A program made the translations under genes and the position numbers. From the NCBI GenBank assembly GCA_025024175.1, contig QCXZ01000041.1, positions 39,179,786 to 39,243,785 of the forward strand: a stretch of 64,000 nt of DNA, given 5' to 3'. This stretch comes from Rhyzopertha dominica (Eukaryota > Arthropoda > Insecta > Coleoptera > Bostrichidae). Numbering within the stretch: the first letter of the stretch is position 1; each line of letters begins with the position of its first letter. This document shows, piece after piece, positions 50,344-60,469 of this stretch. Below the pieces are notes generated by a model. That model was given only the letters and a program-made list of their open reading frames with translations, was not told where the DNA came from and ran no database searches.

Positions 50344-50840
50344 TAAGAATTTAGATGGCAAGGCCATCTGTCAGCATTACACTGACATGATGACAAAGCC
50401 AGCTAGCTGCCTTAACGGGTACTACTTCCTAAAGGAAGTGACCTGTAGCCTGACAAATTGGCATGCAACTGCATACCTCAATTCTACAGCAGGCCCCCAC
50501 GGCAATTTTTGCTGGCGGGCAAGAACCCACATACATTAAAATGCATGTCTACGCTATGCTGTCTGCACCTCAACCAACTGCAGATAGATCTATTTCGCGG
50601 TCATTACAGCTCATTAGCGCAGTAGTACCCGTTAAGGCAGCTAGGTGGCTTTGTCATCATGTCAGTGTAATGCTGACAGATGGCATCTAAATTCTTACTT
50701 ACATCATTGCTTTGGTATACAGGCAAAACCAGTTCTATGGCGTGCTGTTTGCATTAGACCTAAACTGCACTGGTGAGCTGATATGACAGCGAAATAAATC
50801 AGTTGGTTGAGGTGCAGGCAGCACAGCACAGACAAACATT
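50344..50840. mobile_element. Fold-back MITE family, copy 3 (both arms present)
   Basis: Arms of about 82 bp, 50344-50425 (TAAGAATTTAGATGGCAAGG ... ) and 50616-50697 (... TGGCATCTAAATTCTTA), are inverted copies. The interval between holds a second segment (ATGCATGTCTACGCTATGCT ... ATTACAGCTCATTAGCGC) that is itself inverted relative to 50755-50835 outside the right arm. The element is therefore either two nested fold-backs or two partial insertions. Fragments of the same family are at 6120 and 37557. Confidence 0.8.
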
Positions 50841-51139
50841 TATCTCTACTGTTTTAAATTAATTTTATTTCCGCTTGTAATATTCGACAGTATAGCATAT
50901 ATAGTTATTGTTAAATGCTTTATCAGTTTCAAACTAGGTTTGATGGTTCAGATATGTTAAAGCACTAATTATTGATTGACAGTGAGCGCATTGGTTTACT
51001 CCTTTAGTGACATAAATCACCAATATATTACGAGGTATTCTTTTTTAGTCATTCATTATTTGTACTCTGCGTAGTTCAATACGTTCAACTAACCAGCTGT
51101 AAATGAATTAGAGTAACCTGTTTATATAAGTAAAAGTGG

Positions 51140-51860
51140 CTCGAATTGGTTGCTCTATTTAGCTGCACGATCCATTCAACCAACCGATGCCAATTAAGAG
51201 ACTTAAGGCTCGCCAACAAACGAAAAGCGCTTCCCCACAAAGCAGCCGTTGACGCAATTGCCGCGCTAATTAAGAGCGTGCGAATGAAATAAATCGCATT
51301 GCGGTCCGGCGGAGCGACGTGCAACTCTTTCATAAATCTCCAGGTCTGGGACGACGCGTCGGATCAGGAAGCGGAGGCGAAGGAGCCCCAGCGTATAGGT
51401 GAGATAAGTTGGAAGTGGGGCTCAAGAAACTTCCGAATCGCAAAAACCTACAGGAATTGTTGAAAATCCATCATTCGCAGCAGCAGTTTGAGTTATGAGT
51501 GTTGCGAGAAACTAATTCCCAAGTTGTCTTTCACCTTATACTTAGCAGCGGAAAATGTATGACGTATGATGCAACTTTGGTCCCGTCCAACTTCTACGGG
51601 AAATGCGAGCCGGTCTTTTCCGTATTTTAATATTATTCGGGTCAGCGGAGTCGAAAGGGATTTATTAAAACGTTTAACGGCAGAGGGCGCGCACTGAAAA
51701 CGTATCAATCAAGAAGGAAATTAATACCCAACTGCGGGCTACGAGAAGGAGCAGTAAAACGATGAAAATATTAAGGTCCTGTTTGTGTGCCGATGCTCCT
51801 TTCAAGGTTGTTTTGTATTTGGGATTATAAAACTTCGCCAGCACCTTTTATGGTGGAAAT
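51140..51860. promoter_or_regulatory. GC-richer island; contains one small exon-like segment
   Basis: The longest GC-rich patch of the right half, with CGCGCTAATTAAGAGCGTGC, GGTCCGGCGGAGCGACGTGC and GGAAGCGGAGGCGAAGGAGC. A segment 51344-51398 is bounded by AATCTCCAG and GTGAGATAAG and is open in two frames, so it might be a small exon, but the acceptor has a weak pyrimidine tract. ORFs at 51085-51333 and 51493-51708 (-) have no recognised domain. Confidence 0.3.
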
Positions 51861-52479
51861 CTTTTCTCGGACGAATGAAAAATGAGGTCTTTCTCGAAGA
51901 AAACACAATTCATTGAAGCACAGACAGCACAAATAGTGCGCTTTTGGGGATGTTTGTTTTAAAGCCGTTTCCATTAGACTTCTGACAGATATAGTTGGAA
52001 CTATTTAAACATATAAACAGGTTTTTAATAATTAAATTATTAGGATACAATGATTTAGAAAACCTAAAATTATGTCAGCAGCTAAGCTGCCATCTTCAGT
52101 AGAGGGAATGACTTCTTGAAATTTCTGGATGTATTAATCGGAGGTCATTCTCCTCACAAGTCTTCAGCAGAAGTCCAGCATTAGAGATCATCAGATATTT
52201 TTGCTTGCTAGCACAACGGACAAAAACTAAAACAACTAAACTAAGTCATTTTGCACTTTCAAGGAAATAGAAAATTGCCATGTTTAGTTAAAGTGATTAA
52301 ACATTTCTTAATATAATAAATGTTTTTTGCCGTGGTCTGTCTTTTTGAGGTGCATTTTGTGCCGTTTTACCTTAAAAATTGCGATCTACAAGTATTATGT
52401 GCAATAAGTTTTAGTGGTAAAACAGTACCTAAGTACTATAGGGAAAGCCCTATCCACAATAATTTATAGTGCCTAAATA

Positions 52480-53345
52480 CGAGGGTGATGTCATAATTTC
52501 GACACATATCAAGCTGGCGCTGAACTGGTGATGGTGAAAAAAGCAAGTGCTGTCAAATTATAGAAGTCTATTGTTTGAGACATCACTCAGCTATATATAG
52601 AGTGCAGGTAGTTCACTCAGTTTATGTGTAAAAAATTCTTTTTTTGATACAATGGAGTGCGTCATTTTAGCGGATTATATTGTGCGTATATCAAAATTCA
52701 AGCACTGCGCGCAAAACGGTTGTCGAAATTCACAGTCCGTTACAAGAAGCTTACCAGGAGTCGTCTGTGGATAGTTCAACAATAACTTGATGGTGTAAGC
52801 GTTCCAGCGCTGGACTAGTGTTAAAGATGACCACAGAAATTGGAGACTTAATACTGCTGCCGGCGACACTTTTGCTACTATTGTGGCTACAATAATGTAT
52901 TTGTCTTCTTTGTAGAAAATTTAACTGCATGATTCCTAAAATGTAGACTAGATTTGAAAGGCAGCGGCGTAATGCTCTTGCACGAGAACGCTTAATCGCA
53001 TAAAGTAATGTCAGTCAAAGGAGTTTGCGAGAAGAACTGCTGCGAAATTCTCCCACTCCTTTGCACAGTCCTGAAATGAGTCCTCCAGATTTCGTTCTGT
53101 TCCTCCGTAAAGTCCGATTTATTGATTTGGAAGGATAAAAGCCCTGCAACAGCATATGCGTTCCAATTGCTGAAACATCTTGACAGAAATGTAGTATTTA
53201 ACGATATTGCATTACAGCCGAAGCGATGTAAACGTATTTTGGATATGCAAGAGGATTATATTGAACGACTTTATTGCCAATCTAAAAAATAACGTTTCAT
53301 TTGTGAGCTGTGTTTTTGTGTGCAGGAATTTTGACATGACCCTCG
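52480..53345 (+). mobile_element. Mariner-like element with both TIRs, internally deleted
   Basis: Terminal inverted repeats: CGAGGGTGATGTCATAATTT at the left, and the reverse complement CGAGGGTCATGTCAAAATTC at the right, each flanked by TA (52478-52479, 53346-53347). Inside, the + strand shows AYQESSVDSSTI and KDDHRNW (N-terminal DNA-binding part, ...W..RF..G..SV.DD.R.GRP), and, from about 53050, NSPTPLHSPEMSPPDFVLF (the HPPYSPDLSPCDFFLF box) and RCKRILDMQEDYIERL at the C-terminus. At 866 bp it is shorter than the usual ~1.3 kb: most of the catalytic core with the first two Asp boxes is missing. Confidence 0.85.
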
Positions 53346-53463
53346 TAAGTATTGCGGCAACTAAGCTGCTGTCTTCGGTTGTATAAGTAACTTTTTTGGA
53401 ACGTCTGGCTAGAATTTACTATATTTACCATATTTAATAGAAAGATCATTCTAGACTAGAGAA

Positions 53464-53885
53464 AGTGTATTACATTGCCGAAACCGTCTCGCAATGGAAA
53501 AATACATAATAGACGTTCCGAGAACGTCCTAAATTATCCTGAAAGATTCAATAAAAAACGAGAGAATCCTCAGTGTAATAAGGTAGTTTTTTGAAGCCGC
53601 CTCTCCAGTGTGGCACATTGCCAAAATTGTCTCGCGGTGAAAAAAATCGAAAATCGACCTTTCGAGAAGTCATAGAACATTCTCGAAGGTTCAATAGAAG
53701 ACGTGGGAACTTCTAAGTGAGGCACTTTGCCATAACCGCCTCGTGGTGGATATGTAAAAAATCGACGTTTTAAGAGTCATATAGAACATTTCAGAAATTT
53801 CTTCAGCAGACGAAGAAACCTTAAGTTTGGCACATTGCCGTAGCCGTCTCGCTGTGGAGATGTCGAAAATTATATAGAAAACGAT
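53464..53885. repeat. Tandem repeat, four units of about 108 bp
   Basis: Units begin AGTGTATTACATTGCC (53464), AGTGTGGCACATTGCC (53607), AGTGAGGCACTTTGCC (53716) and AGTTTGGCACATTGCC (53824). Each is followed by a CCGTCTCGC-GTGGA block and an AATCGAC block. The first unit is about 35 bp longer. Unit 2 contains a perfect heat-shock-element pattern (GAA..TTC..GAA..TTC, 53675-53692); unit 3 has a near match. A decayed further unit may lie just to the left. Confidence 0.8.
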
Positions 53886-53919
53886 CAGTACAAGAAAACT
53901 TTTAATTTTGTAACACTAA

Positions 53920-54430
53920 TGGATGGACATTGATGTTAATAATCTTCTGCCAACAGTGATGATTCACAATGACAAATACCCATACCCAAATTATAATAAT
54001 TAGTAAGAACAAGATCTAAAGGTTCTTTTATTGTAATTACGAACATCATTTATTTGTAGAATTTCAGGAATGTTTATAAATTGTTGAAAGCGAGGTGTTT
54101 TACGGGGTATGATATCGTTTTCAAAAAAGTGGTTGAAATCACCGTAAAGTATAAAATGCTGGTTAATAAAAAGCTGTTTCACTGCAGAAGTAAAAATTCC
54201 AATGTCATCTAGAGTAACATCAGGAGGAACGTAAAGAACCCCTAGAATAATACTTTTTAATCAAGATAACAGTTACTAATGACAAATGCAATCAAGGGTA
54301 CAAGGCGAGTAAATAACAAGGTATCCATTTGTACAGAGGTAAATTTATTCTTGATAGCAGTTAGCACACTACCTCCTCTTAGAATAATTTACAACAGAAA
54401 AATTTCAAACACAGCGTATGCTGTTTATAT
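53920..54430 (-). pseudogene. Non-LTR retrotransposon endonuclease remnant
   Basis: On the - strand: RGGSVLTAIKNKFTSVQMD (RGGGVLIAV segment of exonuclease-endonuclease-phosphatase domains), IILGVLYVPPDVTLDDI, FILYGDFNHFF (the catalytic GDFN box near 54140), LQINDVRNYNKRT, and, in a shifted frame, LDLVLTNYY near 54005. This is the order of an apurinic-type endonuclease of Jockey-like elements. At least two frameshifts. No reverse transcriptase follows before the tandem repeats. Confidence 0.8.
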
Positions 54431-54846
54431 TGGGAGAGTAATGGTTCACCATTTTAAAACTGAATCTTTTGTCAAGTTTCTCTAATAGGAATTGCATCGT
54501 AATTTAAATCCAATCAGGTAGAATAAAATTGACTGTTTTTTTAATTTAAACGTCTAACATTCACAGTAGATTTTTATGGACGTTGTTGGATCATTGGGCA
54601 CGTACCTAATTTTTAAATTTGATTCTGCAGCTTCATTGCGTGCGAAAACCCTAGTCAAAATACGTTCACTAGAAGCATACTACTACCTACTAACTCCAAA
54701 ATAAATAATTTGCGAAATAATCCCTTTAAATCTGTCCAATCATCGTCGTGAAATTCAGTTCCAAATTGAAAACAATTTCAGTATATTTTCGTACGTCTTT
54801 TGGCATAGCTTGTAATCTGGACAAATCTGGTACATTAGCGTTGCAT

Positions 54847-56067
54847 CTATAATTGCTTATCNTTTCCAAATTCTTCTATTCCCAATAACCTGTTTGTGAA
54901 TATAAAAAGTCTCTCTTGCAGCTCAATACTATTTGACTTCCCACTGGCATGTACCACCCTGCTATTACTAATATATGTACCTCCCTGTCCTAAATCTGCA
55001 GAAAAGCAGGCGTAGATTATAGGAATTGCACCCCGTTCTGGAGTCTGCAAATGAAGTGCAAATAAAGACAAAGGATAAGAAGCCATTAGGACTTTAAATA
55101 GACTTACCTTAAAGAACAAGTTTGGTATAAAAGGTGCTAGTCTTTTGGCGTACGTTGATGACAGTATTTCTGTGTTTACCATTCCTGGGTGTACAGCATG
55201 CACCTGCACTGGAACCATTTTCTCTTTTAAAATGTCATTCAAACGTACAGTAAATAGTACTTGAGCGAGCTTGGAGTTGGAATATGCCGCTGAACAGACA
55301 TAGTGTTTCCTGAATGATGGTTTTATACGTAGTAATAGCTAAGAGTAATGCAAACTGGTCATTACCTGCAGTTAATATCTTCAAAATCAATGTTGCCAAG
55401 TGCATGCATGCACGAAGAAATATTTACTATTCGTGCGTTACATCCTTCTTCACCACCTGCTATAACTTCTGGCAATAGCAAATGTGTTAACAAAAAGTGA
55501 CCTAAATAATTGGTTGCGAAGTGTGCTTCATATCCATCTACTGATTCGGTGTAAGGATAGAACAACATACCAGCTGGAACAGACAAAAATATGCAATTTG
55601 AAACAAACATAACTTATCTTTGATAATATACAATTATTCGAAACACGCTGTTTTCCCTAATGGTATAACCAAAAACACTGAGAATCAGTGGCGTCTGGTA
55701 TACATGTGCTGCAAAGCTGCAGAAACTTACCATTATTTATCAAGTAGTGTATTTTGTTGTATTTTTCTTTTACACGCCTAGCGAATTCTCTTACAGACTT
55801 TATAGAACTTGTATCCAATTTGTACACTTGCATAGAACCAGTCTCCATTCCCTCCTTCCTAAATGTTTCCAAAGCCTGTTCCATAGCTGCTACATTTCGA
55901 CATCCTACAAACATCATATTTCAAAAATACTAGACAGCATAGGTAAGCTAAAGACCCACCGACGATAACATGAACGTCACACTGTAGTAGCATTTTAACC
56001 ACTTGTAGTCCTATTCCTCTATTGCCACCAGTTATTAGGGCAACTTTGCCGGTTTTTAGAGACACAT
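54847..56067 (-). CDS. Short-chain dehydrogenase/reductase, DHRSX/retinol-dehydrogenase-like, five exons
   Basis: Classical SDRs oxidise or reduce hydroxyl/keto groups using NAD(P)(H); this subgroup typically acts on retinoid, steroid or polyprenoid substrates at ER or lipid-droplet membranes (family knowledge). Exons: 56067-55960, 55904-55731, 55573-55366, 55309-55108, 55044-54847, all with GT/AG ends and consistent phases. Visible motifs are VALITGGNRGIG (cofactor TGxxxGIG), HVIVGCRN, LINNAG with M next (NNAG made across an exon junction), YLGHFLLTHLLLP, IVNISS (catalytic Ser region), YSNSK (catalytic Tyr and Lys), HPGMVNTEI, and TPERGA. The stop is at 54847. The exons encode about 296 residues. 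An N in the last exon (54862) hides one residue. The first exon is upstream (see 56696-56861). The terminal part (ELQERLF, LLGI..FG) best suits DHRSX-type proteins; exact substrate unknown. Confidence 0.93.
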
Positions 56068-56255
56068 CTGCAAGAAGCAAACACGTAAATCACTATTATA
56101 TTAAAGTTGAAAAGCTAACTCGTGTTGTCACCCTGTCGGCTGGTAAAATAATGTAATAATGTAAACCAATTCAATTAAAAACAACCATTATATACAACTG
56201 TTCACGGTTCAAAGTGTTGTCACTTGTCTTCATTGTTGGCAGGCGTACCCGATGA

Positions 56256-56385
56256 GTGAAAACAAAGATATCCGAAATTCTGGTAAACCAACTTAATCCC
56301 GTAAAAAGGGACAAAGCGTATTGCAAAAATGTAGTTCAGCTTCTGTTAACAGATGACACTAGCATGGCAAGGTACGTCAGATTTT
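56256..56385 (+). other. Exon-like + strand segment inside the SDR intron
   Basis: An open frame reads KTKISEILVNQLNPVKRDKA, then YCKNVVQLLLTDDTSMAR, and meets CAAG|GTACGT, a good donor, at 56381. TTGTTGGCAG at 56232-56241 could be an acceptor, but the frame has a TGA at 56253, so the true start is unclear. An ATG at 56252 is in another frame and is soon closed. It may be an exon of an antisense or divergent gene. Product not recognised. Confidence 0.25.
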
Positions 56386-56408
56386 GTATTTTGAGGCTTA
56401 TAGGTTGT

Positions 56409-56615
56409 TTTTTTTTAATTATTTATGGCCCTGTCATCTTGGAACAATTAGCCAGCACATTAGTTTTTATGAGTCTTTATTGAAAATTGCATTATATACA
56501 TGTATATAGGGACATACACAAACTTCCATGGCTTAGGCGGGATTCGAACCCGCAGCCTCTGTGGACATGGGCAGTCGCGCTTGTCCGCGCTGCCCACTAG
56601 ACCACCGAGGCCGGC
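56409..56615 (-). mobile_element. tRNA-derived SINE with 12-bp target-site duplication
   Basis: On the - strand the head begins GGCCTCGGTGGTCTAGTGGG (A box TGGTCTAGTGG) and carries GGTTCGAATCC (perfect B box) at tRNA spacing; the acceptor stem is imperfect and the anticodon arm aberrant, so it is not a tRNA gene. The 3' end runs into an A-rich tail (T-run at 56409-56416 on +). CTTATAGGTTGT at 56397-56408 and 56616-56627 is an exact target duplication. Insertion lies between the SDR coding exons and the candidate first exon. Confidence 0.93.
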
Positions 56616-56695
56616 CTTATAGGTTGTGTATCTGTGAACAAGCGCGTGGTAGAACATAAGAAGTATTTAAAGTTTGAAGTAAATTATATATTCAC

Positions 56696-56861
56696 CAACG
56701 AGGAACAAAGGCAACAATTGTGGAACTACTGGTAGTGAAATCATGATAATGTATTGACCAAACAACGAGCAGCAATCGGCAACAAATTGAAATAAGGTAC
56801 ATAATCGATTTTCTATTCTCAAGCTTATTGTACTTCGTGATGGCAACAACAAAACATTCAA
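56696..56861 (-). CDS. Candidate first exon of the SDR gene, hydrophobic N-terminus
   Basis: An ORF opens at ATG 56861 and ends at GTTG|GTGAAT (donor at 56695). The spliced phase matches exactly: the final G joins AT of the 56067 exon to make GAT (D) before VSLKTGKVAL. Its second half, MISLPVVPQLLPLFLV, is hydrophobic, as in the membrane-anchored N-terminus of DHRSX-like enzymes. With this exon the coding length is 1056 nt, 351 residues; starting at the internal Met (56744) gives 312, nearer the family norm. No homology evidence, so this is an inference from phase and hydrophobicity. Confidence 0.4.
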
Positions 56862-56999
56862 TGGTGCTCGAATATGTGGTCAGGTCAGGTCACTAACACT
56901 TCCTTGGTTCCAGTTTCATTAGGATTATGGGTGGAAATACATTAGAAAACGTAAACTAAGCAAATACTAAAGTGAAACCTAGCTCTAAACGAAACAAAA

Positions 57000-58417
57000 A
57001 AACAAGTTGAATAAATGAACCAACACGTGACGAAAACGAAAATATTTTGGTATATTTCTATGTAAATTGGCTGAAACAAAACTAGGAAATATTTAAAAAT
57101 CAAAAGGTTGATGTTTCGGTGAGCTACCTTGGATACGTATTGCCTTCTAACGACAGTTTGTCGAACTAAAATTTTGCAGTAGTGCTTCAGGAACAGAAAG
57201 TATGCAATATTTGAAAAAAAATGTTAGGCTCATCAAAATCTTTAAATCTTATACAAGCTTGTATTTAAAACAAGCTTAGTAATAAAAAAGCTCAATAGTA
57301 GTCTTTGTAACATTTTCTTTATTGTATTACGAAGCGAAATAATTATTTTGTAGAACTTTTGTTTGCCACATCTGTCTTCCACCTTAATTTGGTAAACCTT
57401 TCAGCAGTGTTCAATCGGTCTTTAAACTAGTAATATGTTTGCCATGGTCAATCAGCATCGTTCTAGAAGAACAATAAAGGCAGTGTGTGGTATATTTTGC
57501 GGGATTTGACAGATTGGGATAGTTTTACGATTATCTTTTTTCCATACTGATGTACTCCTATAAAGTAAACAGGGGCACATTGTATAGACTGGTCTATTAT
57601 TTCATTAGTATTTACTATAAAGGCTGTTGACTGTTGTATGCTTAATGAGGTTTATTTGCGTTTTTAATGCATTTCTGTAACGCATTGACATCAAACAACG
57701 CACTTTGTGCAACGTGATAAATTTGTATACAAGTTACCATGCACGTGTAACGTTCAAGAACATTTTATAATTGATTAGCTGTCTGGAAATGCAAATCAGC
57801 TACTTGTGTCGTTAATTACCTTTGTCATAATTGTTCTGCTATTCTTGTTTCTTTTTTGTTTAAGAGAAGAAACACAAACACAAAAACACACAATGGTAAT
57901 ATAAATGTAGTACTCGCATCTGGCTAGAACGATAAATAAGGTAGAGATCAATTTAAACTGCAACTGATCGTATCAAAATTGTTTGACAGCTGTGTGGTAT
58001 ATTTGTTTATTATTTTTGTGGTTTAAGGGACGTCAGCCTATATTTTTTAATCTTCCTAAATTTTGGATGAGTTCTCACAAAACAAGTTATTGTGCCAGGA
58101 GCATTTCGGAGATCATTAAAATAATTACCCCAGACATTTAGAAGCTACAAGATATTTCTGTTAGATGAATCTTTTGGAGCTTTAGTATCTTTTAATTTAG
58201 CCACTTTTTTCCTTTTTTAATACATGCTGGTGTTCTTTTACAAAGTTTTATGAACGGTTTAGTTGATGGACTTATTTTTTTCTAGATGCAACTGCTTCAA
58301 AAAATTGAGCTCTACAGTATGTTCTATTAACCCCCTGTATGTACATCTTGTTTAAGCAATTTGTGTTTTGTCATAAAATAAAGTACATTTAACGCCATTG
58401 CAATTACTTCCATATGC
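57000..58417. other. No gene recognised
   Basis: AT-rich. At 57105-57165 the - strand reads CACCGAAACATCAACC, resembling the GAAAC end of the hammerhead-like family, preceded by AGAAGGCAATACG, but no paired stems could be made. Nothing else was recognised. Confidence 0.4.
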
Positions 58418-59228
58418 AACGGATGGTAAGTATCGTATCGCGAAAAAAAATTTCAAATTTTTTTATTTGCTCATTCGCTTTAAAATGGTCGAATACATAA
58501 AATAAAAACAAAATTTGAGCAAAAAAATTTCTTGTCTGTGCCTGTGGTTTTGTTTGTGGACAGGATAACTTTCGAAAAACTTAATATATGAACTACCCAA
58601 AGCGATCTATTGTTTTTGGGGTAAGTAGGGTATCGGGTAGGGGGCGAAATTGGGGGGTAACTACCCTTTTTGCAAATGTTTCATTTTTTTTTCGTTTTAG
58701 TATGTGATTAGTAGTATAACTGCGAGTATTATTCGCCCTTGTAAATTTTCGGTGCAGCAAAAAAGCGTCACTTAAAGAAAACGGTTTTTCATAAATATCT
58801 CCGAATATATTTAATATATTAAAAAAATGAAAATACCTTCAGATAGGAAAAAAAATTTCTCACAAAAAGTGTCTCAGAAAATTTATCCAACATTTTGACA
58901 TTTTCGAAATATTTCCAAAACACGTATTTTGGTCCCTGCTCGTACGTTTTTTTTAAATTTTGGTATTGTATAGGAAATCAAATTTTTGATCGGAAAGCAC
59001 TCTTGTAATTTTTTTGTTAAGTTAATACTTTTCGAGTTATTTAGAGAAAACGGATTTTAAAAATGTATGTATTTTTGCTGATATCACAAGGACTGTTTGT
59101 CTTAGAAAAAATGCGTAGAGAGAAAAAATGCTCAAAACCTGATTACTAATCGTATAGTATAAGAAATAAAAACATAAATATTATTTTGACAATTGGATGT
59201 GGAAGTATTGATTCAATTTGCAGCGGTT
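58418..59228. repeat. Unclassified dispersed repeat, copy 2
   Basis: GGATGGTAAGTATCGTATCG to TTCAATTTGCAGCGGTTTTT aligns end to end with 42476-43235. It has several extra short segments, for example AATACCTTCAGATAGG near 58830 and GATATCACAAGGACTG near 59079, that copy 1 lacks. The two copies end at the same words on each side, so these are likely the true element ends. No coding capacity. Confidence 0.85.
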
Positions 59229-59229
59229 T

Positions 59230-60277
59230 TTTTCTACGAAGTAGTATGAAACAAATGGTTATATTTAAAAACTTATTTTAATTCTTTGAATTTGTTTCAC
59301 TCTCAAGCACACTCTCATAGTGTCATTCTCATAGCTTGATTTAGTTTTTTATTTTTGTAGCTCGCCTTCAATGAAAAACGTATTTGAATCATGTCTTACT
59401 TTTCATACGTTAAAATAATAATAATATTTAATAATAGACGTTTAGCTGTCGTGTTTCTTTTGCTAGATTTTGTGACCTCAATTAGGCAGTTTCACAATAA
59501 TATTCATCAATGTTTTATCATTTTGTTTATAAACAGTGTAATGCTATTTGACAAACAAACCTTGGCGACAACTGGTTACTGTTATTGACTAGAATATTTC
59601 CGGTTATGTTCATAACAGAATACATTCAACAAAAGCACGAAAGAGACATGTCACTGAGTGAGGTGTAAATAAGGAATAATTTACTTTGATTTCTATGGAA
59701 CGCCCTTTTACTTATTATTCGATACAGTCCCGTGTATCATAAAGATATATTGTATTTTTATGATTTATCACATAATGTAAATAAGTGAAATGAAGTCCTT
59801 ATTCAAAACTTAAATTACTGAAAAAATTATGTACATATATTTTAAATGTCCGATAAATTAAAATGTAACTTTAAAATTGGGAAACAGATAAATTCAGACA
59901 ACCTATTTTAAGAGACGAAATTTTAAGGAATTTGCAATGAGTTGGGCACAAAACTGGCTTCCCATTTTTCTTAAAAGAAATAATCGTATGCGGTGAATGT
60001 GTTGGATAATAAAAACTAAAAGGGCGTTCCATAGACTCCTATATCTGTATTTCAGAAGCAATTGACATATCAAAGTATGTTAAAAGAAGTTTTGCCCCTT
60101 TTACTGGGTTTCACACATTCCTAATGAGAATATAATAACTAATTAGTTTCGTTAATTAAATAAATCGTTAGTTAAATTCGTTAATTAAATGAAATTATGC
60201 AATTATTGCCGCAGTTTAGGTACAACACTTATCGCATTATTCTTAGTACACTGCACTTCAAAAGATGTCATTAAACT
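59230..60277. other. No gene recognised
   Basis: AT-rich. CTATGGAACGCCCTTTTA at 59693 and its inverted counterpart AAAGGGCGTTCCATAG at 60018 frame a 340-bp interval and may be the ends of a small element. The ORF at 59391-59588 (+) has no recognised motif. Confidence 0.4.
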
Positions 60278-60469
60278 TCAGGTGGAGCTCTTACCCGCCT
60301 TATTATATCCTCTCGTCAAGAAGTCTTCTATTATACCAAGTAATCCAACAAGGTTGAAATACACTTCAAATTTGACCTCATATAGGATATGACTGAGAGA
60401 CTTCCTTGACCGCATCACGACGATGCCTATTCCAGTCCCTATAGCAAACAAACCTAGTGCAATGAACAT
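60278..60469 (-). CDS. Small ORF, 63 residues, N-terminal membrane segment
   Basis: The ATG at 60469 sits in CAACATG, matching the fly-type translation context (C/A)AA(A/C)ATG. Residues 1-19 (MFIALGLFAIGTGIGIVVM) form a hydrophobic helix followed by RSRK, then a soluble stretch and a second, weaker hydrophobic stretch (VYFNLVGLLGII). A TCAGTA initiator-like word lies 13 bases before the ATG. Near the end GGCGG|GTAAGA is a good donor, so this may be a first exon of a longer gene rather than a complete microprotein. Not recognised as a known family. An antisense ORF (60189-60392) is taken as its shadow. Confidence 0.35.
   Translation of the reverse strand: MFIALGLFAIGTGIGIVVMRSRKSLSHILYEVKFEVYFNLVGLLGIIEDFLTRGYNKAGKSST

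Noticed and set aside
56530..56613. Functional tRNA gene
   Set aside because: Acceptor stem mismatches, aberrant anticodon arm, A-tail and flanking target duplication show a SINE instead.
57105..57165. Possible hammerhead-like motif on the - strand (CACCGAAACATC)
   Set aside because: Only the GAAAC end is recognisable; core and stems do not pair.
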